A stretch of 52,190 bases of DNA from Caldiserica bacterium UBA4770 (GTDB lineage Bacteria > Caldisericota > Caldisericia > Caldisericales > Caldisericaceae). The DNA is taken from assembly GCA_002403335.1 (NCBI GenBank), contig DHHO01000001.1, positions 1 through 52,190 of the forward strand. Reading direction: 5' to 3'. The translations under genes were made by a program, and so were the position numbers. The notes beneath the pieces were generated by a model. That model ran no database searches. It saw only the letters and a list, made by a program, of their open reading frames with translations, and had not been told where the DNA came from. Numbering within the stretch: the stretch's first letter is position 1; each line of letters begins with the position of its first letter. Positions 50,152-52,190 of this stretch are shown here, in pieces.

Positions 50152-50296
50152 ACCTCCTTCCATCCAGACTTTACTGTCGGCTCTGGATTCTCACCAGATC
50201 TGCCTTGCATTTCGCAGGCTCGTGGGCTCAGGCATTGCCATCACCACCGATAAGGAATTGCTATCTTCCTGATAGCTCACCTCACCCTGGAGGTAA
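50152..50296 (-). promoter_or_regulatory. FMN riboswitch (RFN element) controlling ribU
   Basis: On the minus strand the RFN core is clear: AGGGTGAGG, then AATTCCTTATCGGTGGTGAT, GAGCCCACGAGCCTGCG, GGCAGATCTGGTGAGAATCC and AGAGCCGACAGTAAAGTCTG. The order and conserved bases match the FMN aptamer throughout. The 5' strand ACCTCC (complement of 50289-50294) is exactly complementary to the ribU SD GGAGGT (complement of 50152-50157), and no terminator fits between aptamer and start codon. Control at translation initiation is therefore likely. Confidence 0.95.
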
Positions 50297-50304
50297 CTGA
50301 ATAA

Positions 50305-50332
50305 ATTGTAATAAAAAACTTTTTTCAGTCAA
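50305..50332 (-). promoter_or_regulatory. Promoter of the riboswitch-ribU transcript
   Basis: On the minus strand TTGACT (50327-50332), 16-nt spacer, TACAAT (50305-50310). Transcription would start about 7 nt later, right before the aptamer. Confidence 0.75.
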
Positions 50333-50357
50333 GTGAAGGAATGTATTATGTTTTTTC

Positions 50358-50630
50358 CGGTCATTGCGCAATCCTTTCCTTGACGAAGTCAGGCGAAGGA
50401 GTGTCTTGTGTTTTTTTCTTGTCATTGCGCACTCCTTTCCTTGACGAAGTCAAGCGGAGGCGTGTCTTTCGCCGACGAAGCAATCTCTTCTTTAGGTTTT
50501 TTATGTAGTGTGAAAGGCGAGACTGCTTCGTCACTCCACTTCGTTTTAATCGAAGAGGTGGACTGACCCCCTTCGAACTTTCCCCAAAAACAAAAAGAAA
50601 AACAAAAGGTGAGACTGCTTCGTCAAGGGC
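50358..50630. repeat. Dispersed repeat copies E, including the inverted module
   Basis: Two adjacent starts, GTCATTGCGCAATCCTTTCC (50361) and GTCATTGCGCACTCC (50420), are each followed by TTGACGAAGTCA. Further on are GAAGCAATCTC, GGTTTTTTATGTAGTGTGAAA (also at 44742-44762) and GGCGAGACTGCTTCG (also at 44764-44778). From 50541 to 50600 lies the inverted near-copy of 7221-7270. There is no gene in this stretch. With the riboswitch and a hairpin at 50695-50719 it explains the 598-bp gap between ribU and the next gene. Confidence 0.8.
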
Positions 50631-50694
50631 TTTTAGTGAACACTGAGGTACAAGTGGAGAACTTTTCTGATTATTATTCTGATTATTAAATTAA

Positions 50695-50719
50695 TGCGGG
50701 GGCAAATTATGCCCCCGTA
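50695..50719 (-). terminator. Hairpin after the AcoX-like gene
   Basis: CGGGGGCA (50697-50704) and TGCCCCCG (50710-50717) pair perfectly, with a 5-nt loop, 28 bases past the stop of the leftward gene. Only a broken T-tract follows on the minus strand. Confidence 0.6.
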
Positions 50720-50744
50720 AAAATTTATTTTATACTGCAAAGAA

Positions 50745-51719
50745 CTAATTGATTTTAAAAAGCCCTCTTTTCGAAGCGATTTCTATTGCCTTTCTGTACT
50801 CAACAACTGCTGGGCCTTCTCTTGTAATACGTGCTTTGATCTCTCCCCGGAGGTCTACCTCCCTTTCTCCATCAAGAGCGAACATGGAAGAGGAGCTCTT
50901 AAGCTTTATTTCCTCGCCGAGTGCAATAACCTTAAAATCCTTAACCTTGATCTCCCTTAAAACACCGGGGGAAATTGGGGCTTTTATTTTCTTTCCCTCT
51001 CCGAATTCAATATAAATTCCCATATCTTCATCATCAATCTCTTTTAGAATTCCACCGATAGAGCTAAGCCCTATATTTGATGGCAATGCTCTACTTAATA
51101 CAAGTTCCAGCAGTGATTCAGGTTCCCATACTGCCCTTGCTCCAACAAAGGAATAGGTTGTTGCTGCAGCATCAATCAATGCGATGTCCTTAAGAATCCC
51201 GTTTTCTAAAAGTTCAATTCTTTTGGTTTTATGTGTAATTTCGTCTTTACTGACAACTCCAAGGGCAATAGAAGCAGCCGCTTCAGCTGCAACGGTTGCT
51301 TCTATCATATACGGGAAGACATTGTTTGTCCCTGTTGAAATGGGTACGACGGGGGTATTATCAACAACTTTTGCCACAATTCTATTGGTTCCATCTCCGC
51401 CTATGACAACAATTACATCGCATTCATCTTTCATAATTTTTGCTGCCTCGTATGTATCTTCCCAGGTACTCCACGTCTTCATTTGAATAAATTCTACATT
51501 GATATTTATACGTCCAAGTGAATAGAGGGCAGTATTTACAATACCAAATCCGTCTGGCATTGCAAGCACTTTTTTTACTCCAAGTTCCTCGAATATGGTC
51601 AGCAACCTTTCAACAATACTCGCCTTCTCCATATTGTCAAATACACTTGCATGAGCAATAAGCCTTCTAATGTCCCTTCCAGATTGAGGATTCGCAATAA
51701 TTCCAATTGTATTTTTCAT
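50745..51719 (-). CDS. ATP-NAD kinase-like protein (AcoX / COG3199 type)
   Basis: The protein has 324 aa. The N-terminus TIGIIANPQSGRDIRRLIAHASVF and the diacylglycerol-kinase/NAD-kinase motif VVIGGDGTNRIVAK, followed by VPISTGTNNVFPYMIEAT, are present. The C-terminal part has VLREIKVKDFKVIALGEEI and FALDGEREVDLRGE, as in AcoX of acetoin-cleavage operons. Its biochemical role there is unproven; phosphorylation of NAD or a related compound is plausible. It overlaps the Lin0512 gene as ATGA, next to an E2 acyltransferase, which supports the AcoX reading. Confidence 0.85.
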   Translation of the reverse strand: MKNTIGIIANPQSGRDIRRLIAHASVFDNMEKASIVERLLTIFEELGVKKVLAMPDGFGIVNTALYSLGRININVEFIQMKTWSTWEDTYEAAKIMKDECDVIVVIGGDGTNRIVAKVVDNTPVVPISTGTNNVFPYMIEATVAAEAAASIALGVVSKDEITHKTKRIELLENGILKDIALIDAAATTYSFVGARAVWEPESLLELVLSRALPSNIGLSSIGGILKEIDDEDMGIYIEFGEGKKIKAPISPGVLREIKVKDFKVIALGEEIKLKSSSSMFALDGEREVDLRGEIKARITREGPAVVEYRKAIEIASKRGLFKIN

Positions 51720-52069
51720 CTTGCAAGTACCGTTATAGAAGTTACAGCAAGAATAATCTCGTTGCTTGTATCTCCTAATTCTTCAAATTTAAATCCCTCT
51801 GCCATAAGCCCTCCATCAACAACTCTAATATCTTTTTCATAATTAAGTGGAAATGATTTCTTCACTGCTTCGATATCCACTTGATCAGCATGAGGTACAC
51901 CAATAAGAACCTCAATTTTCATTTCTTTTAAACCAAGCTCTGATATGCCCGTAAGATAACACCTTGATATGGCATCCTTGACTGCTTTTATTGCAGCATG
52001 TGTGGGATCCTGTCCGTGCTGGTCTATTCCAAATCCAAACTCAATGACAAACTTTTTCCATTCACTCAA
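51716..52069 (-). CDS. Lin0512-family protein of unknown function
   Basis: The protein has 117 aa from TTG 52069, chosen because AGGAG lies ten bases upstream and the family begins close to this point. GTG 52078 or TTG 52087 would add 3 or 6 residues. The hallmark KKFVIEFGFGIDQHGQDPTHAAIKAVKDAI is clear, with later IEVLIGVPHADQVD and a conserved VVDGGLMAEG. The family (PF09585) has no assigned activity. It commonly lies beside 2-oxoacid dehydrogenase genes and AcoX, as here. It overlaps the E2 gene by 8 bases. Confidence 0.83.
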   Translation of the reverse strand: MSEWKKFVIEFGFGIDQHGQDPTHAAIKAVKDAISRCYLTGISELGLKEMKIEVLIGVPHADQVDIEAVKKSFPLNYEKDIRVVDGGLMAEGFKFEELGDTSNEIILAVTSITVLAR

Positions 52070-52190
52070 TTTGATCACTCTCCTCAAAATATTGTTTTAC
52101 CCTCTGTAAGAACCTTGCAGCCGGTGCTCCATCTATTGCTCTGTGGTCGAAACTTAGAGAGAGGTACATAGTTTTAACACTTTTGGTTAC
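52062..52190 (-). CDS. 2-oxoacid dehydrogenase complex E2 acyltransferase, C-terminal end
   Basis: The frame is open to the window edge, leaving the last 42 residues. LSFDHRAIDGAPAARFLQRV contains the catalytic HxxxDG motif of dihydrolipoamide acyltransferases, and KQYFE ends the fold. The rest, including lipoyl domains, lies beyond the window. It would transfer acyl groups to CoA in a pyruvate, branched-chain or acetoin dehydrogenase complex. The E1 partner is not visible, so the substrate is unknown. Confidence 0.9.
   Translation of the reverse strand, partial: VTKSVKTMYLSLSFDHRAIDGAPAARFLQRVKQYFEESDQIE

Overview
This window is a gene-dense stretch of a bacterial chromosome (SecD/SecF, S15-PNPase, LexA, MiaA/MiaB, GlmU). 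Arg codons are mostly AGA/AGG, Shine-Dalgarno (SD) sites are strong GGAGG types and starts often overlap the preceding stop. Two superoxide reductases, a flavodiiron protein and a ferritin point to an anaerobe that detoxifies oxygen. The gene mix would suit a thermophilic anaerobe of a Caldisericota, Coprothermobacterota or Dictyoglomota type, but that is inference and no marker here fixes the phylum.

Layout. 1-3777: branched-chain amino acid ABC importer livK'HMGF, with a hairpin after livK. 3782-6031 (-): fused trehalose-6-phosphate synthase/phosphatase. 6132-7290: copies of a dispersed repeat around a ribbon-helix-helix/MazF toxin-antitoxin pair. 7481-9993 (-): ferritin, desulfoferrodoxin, one-domain superoxide reductase and flavodiiron protein, sharing a palindromic control region with the rightward c-di-AMP genes. 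10093-14304: cdaA-cdaR-ogt-truB-ribF. 14444-20934: rpsO-pnp-M16 protease-udg-secD-secF. 20985-23961: apt-relA-dtd. 24106-24180 (-): tRNA-Ala(CGC). 24433-28976: tdh-kbl-glmU-prs. 29022-34965: rplY, then the overlapping ymdB-cca-miaB-miaA-C/S lyase series. 34962-35762 (-): phosphoesterase. 35908-36495: lexA with an SOS box in its promoter. 36530-37474 (-): GerMN and Gmad2 domain proteins. 37538-44405 (-): one tightly packed series reading OPT transporter, P1 peptidase, Bcp, nicotinamidase-like, winged-helix protein, AAA+ ATPase, Fe-S nuclease. 44494-45040: the largest repeat array. 45357-49406: SIMPL protein and a 1057-aa surface protein. 49583-50332 (-): ribU under an FMN riboswitch. 50358-50630: repeats. 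50745-52190 (-): AcoX/NAD-kinase-like, Lin0512 and the end of an E2 acyltransferase.

How genes work together. Tdh and Kbl convert threonine to glycine and acetyl-CoA. CdaA makes c-di-AMP with its regulator CdaR. RibF makes FMN/FAD, while RibU imports riboflavin under FMN control. The redox cluster removes superoxide, O2 and free iron. MiaA, MiaB and the CCA-type enzyme act on tRNA. OPT and the P1 peptidase suggest peptide uptake followed by hydrolysis.

Most unusual content. (1) A winged-helix / AAA+ ATPase / Cas4-AddB-like Fe-S nuclease trio (37538-40798) that I cannot assign to a named system. (2) A dispersed intergenic repeat with perfect 11-bp terminal inverted repeats in one copy and a hairpin showing compensatory changes between copies. 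(3) A perfect 9-5-9 palindrome over the promoter of the oxygen-defence operon. (4) An FMN riboswitch whose closing helix can pair directly with the ribU SD.
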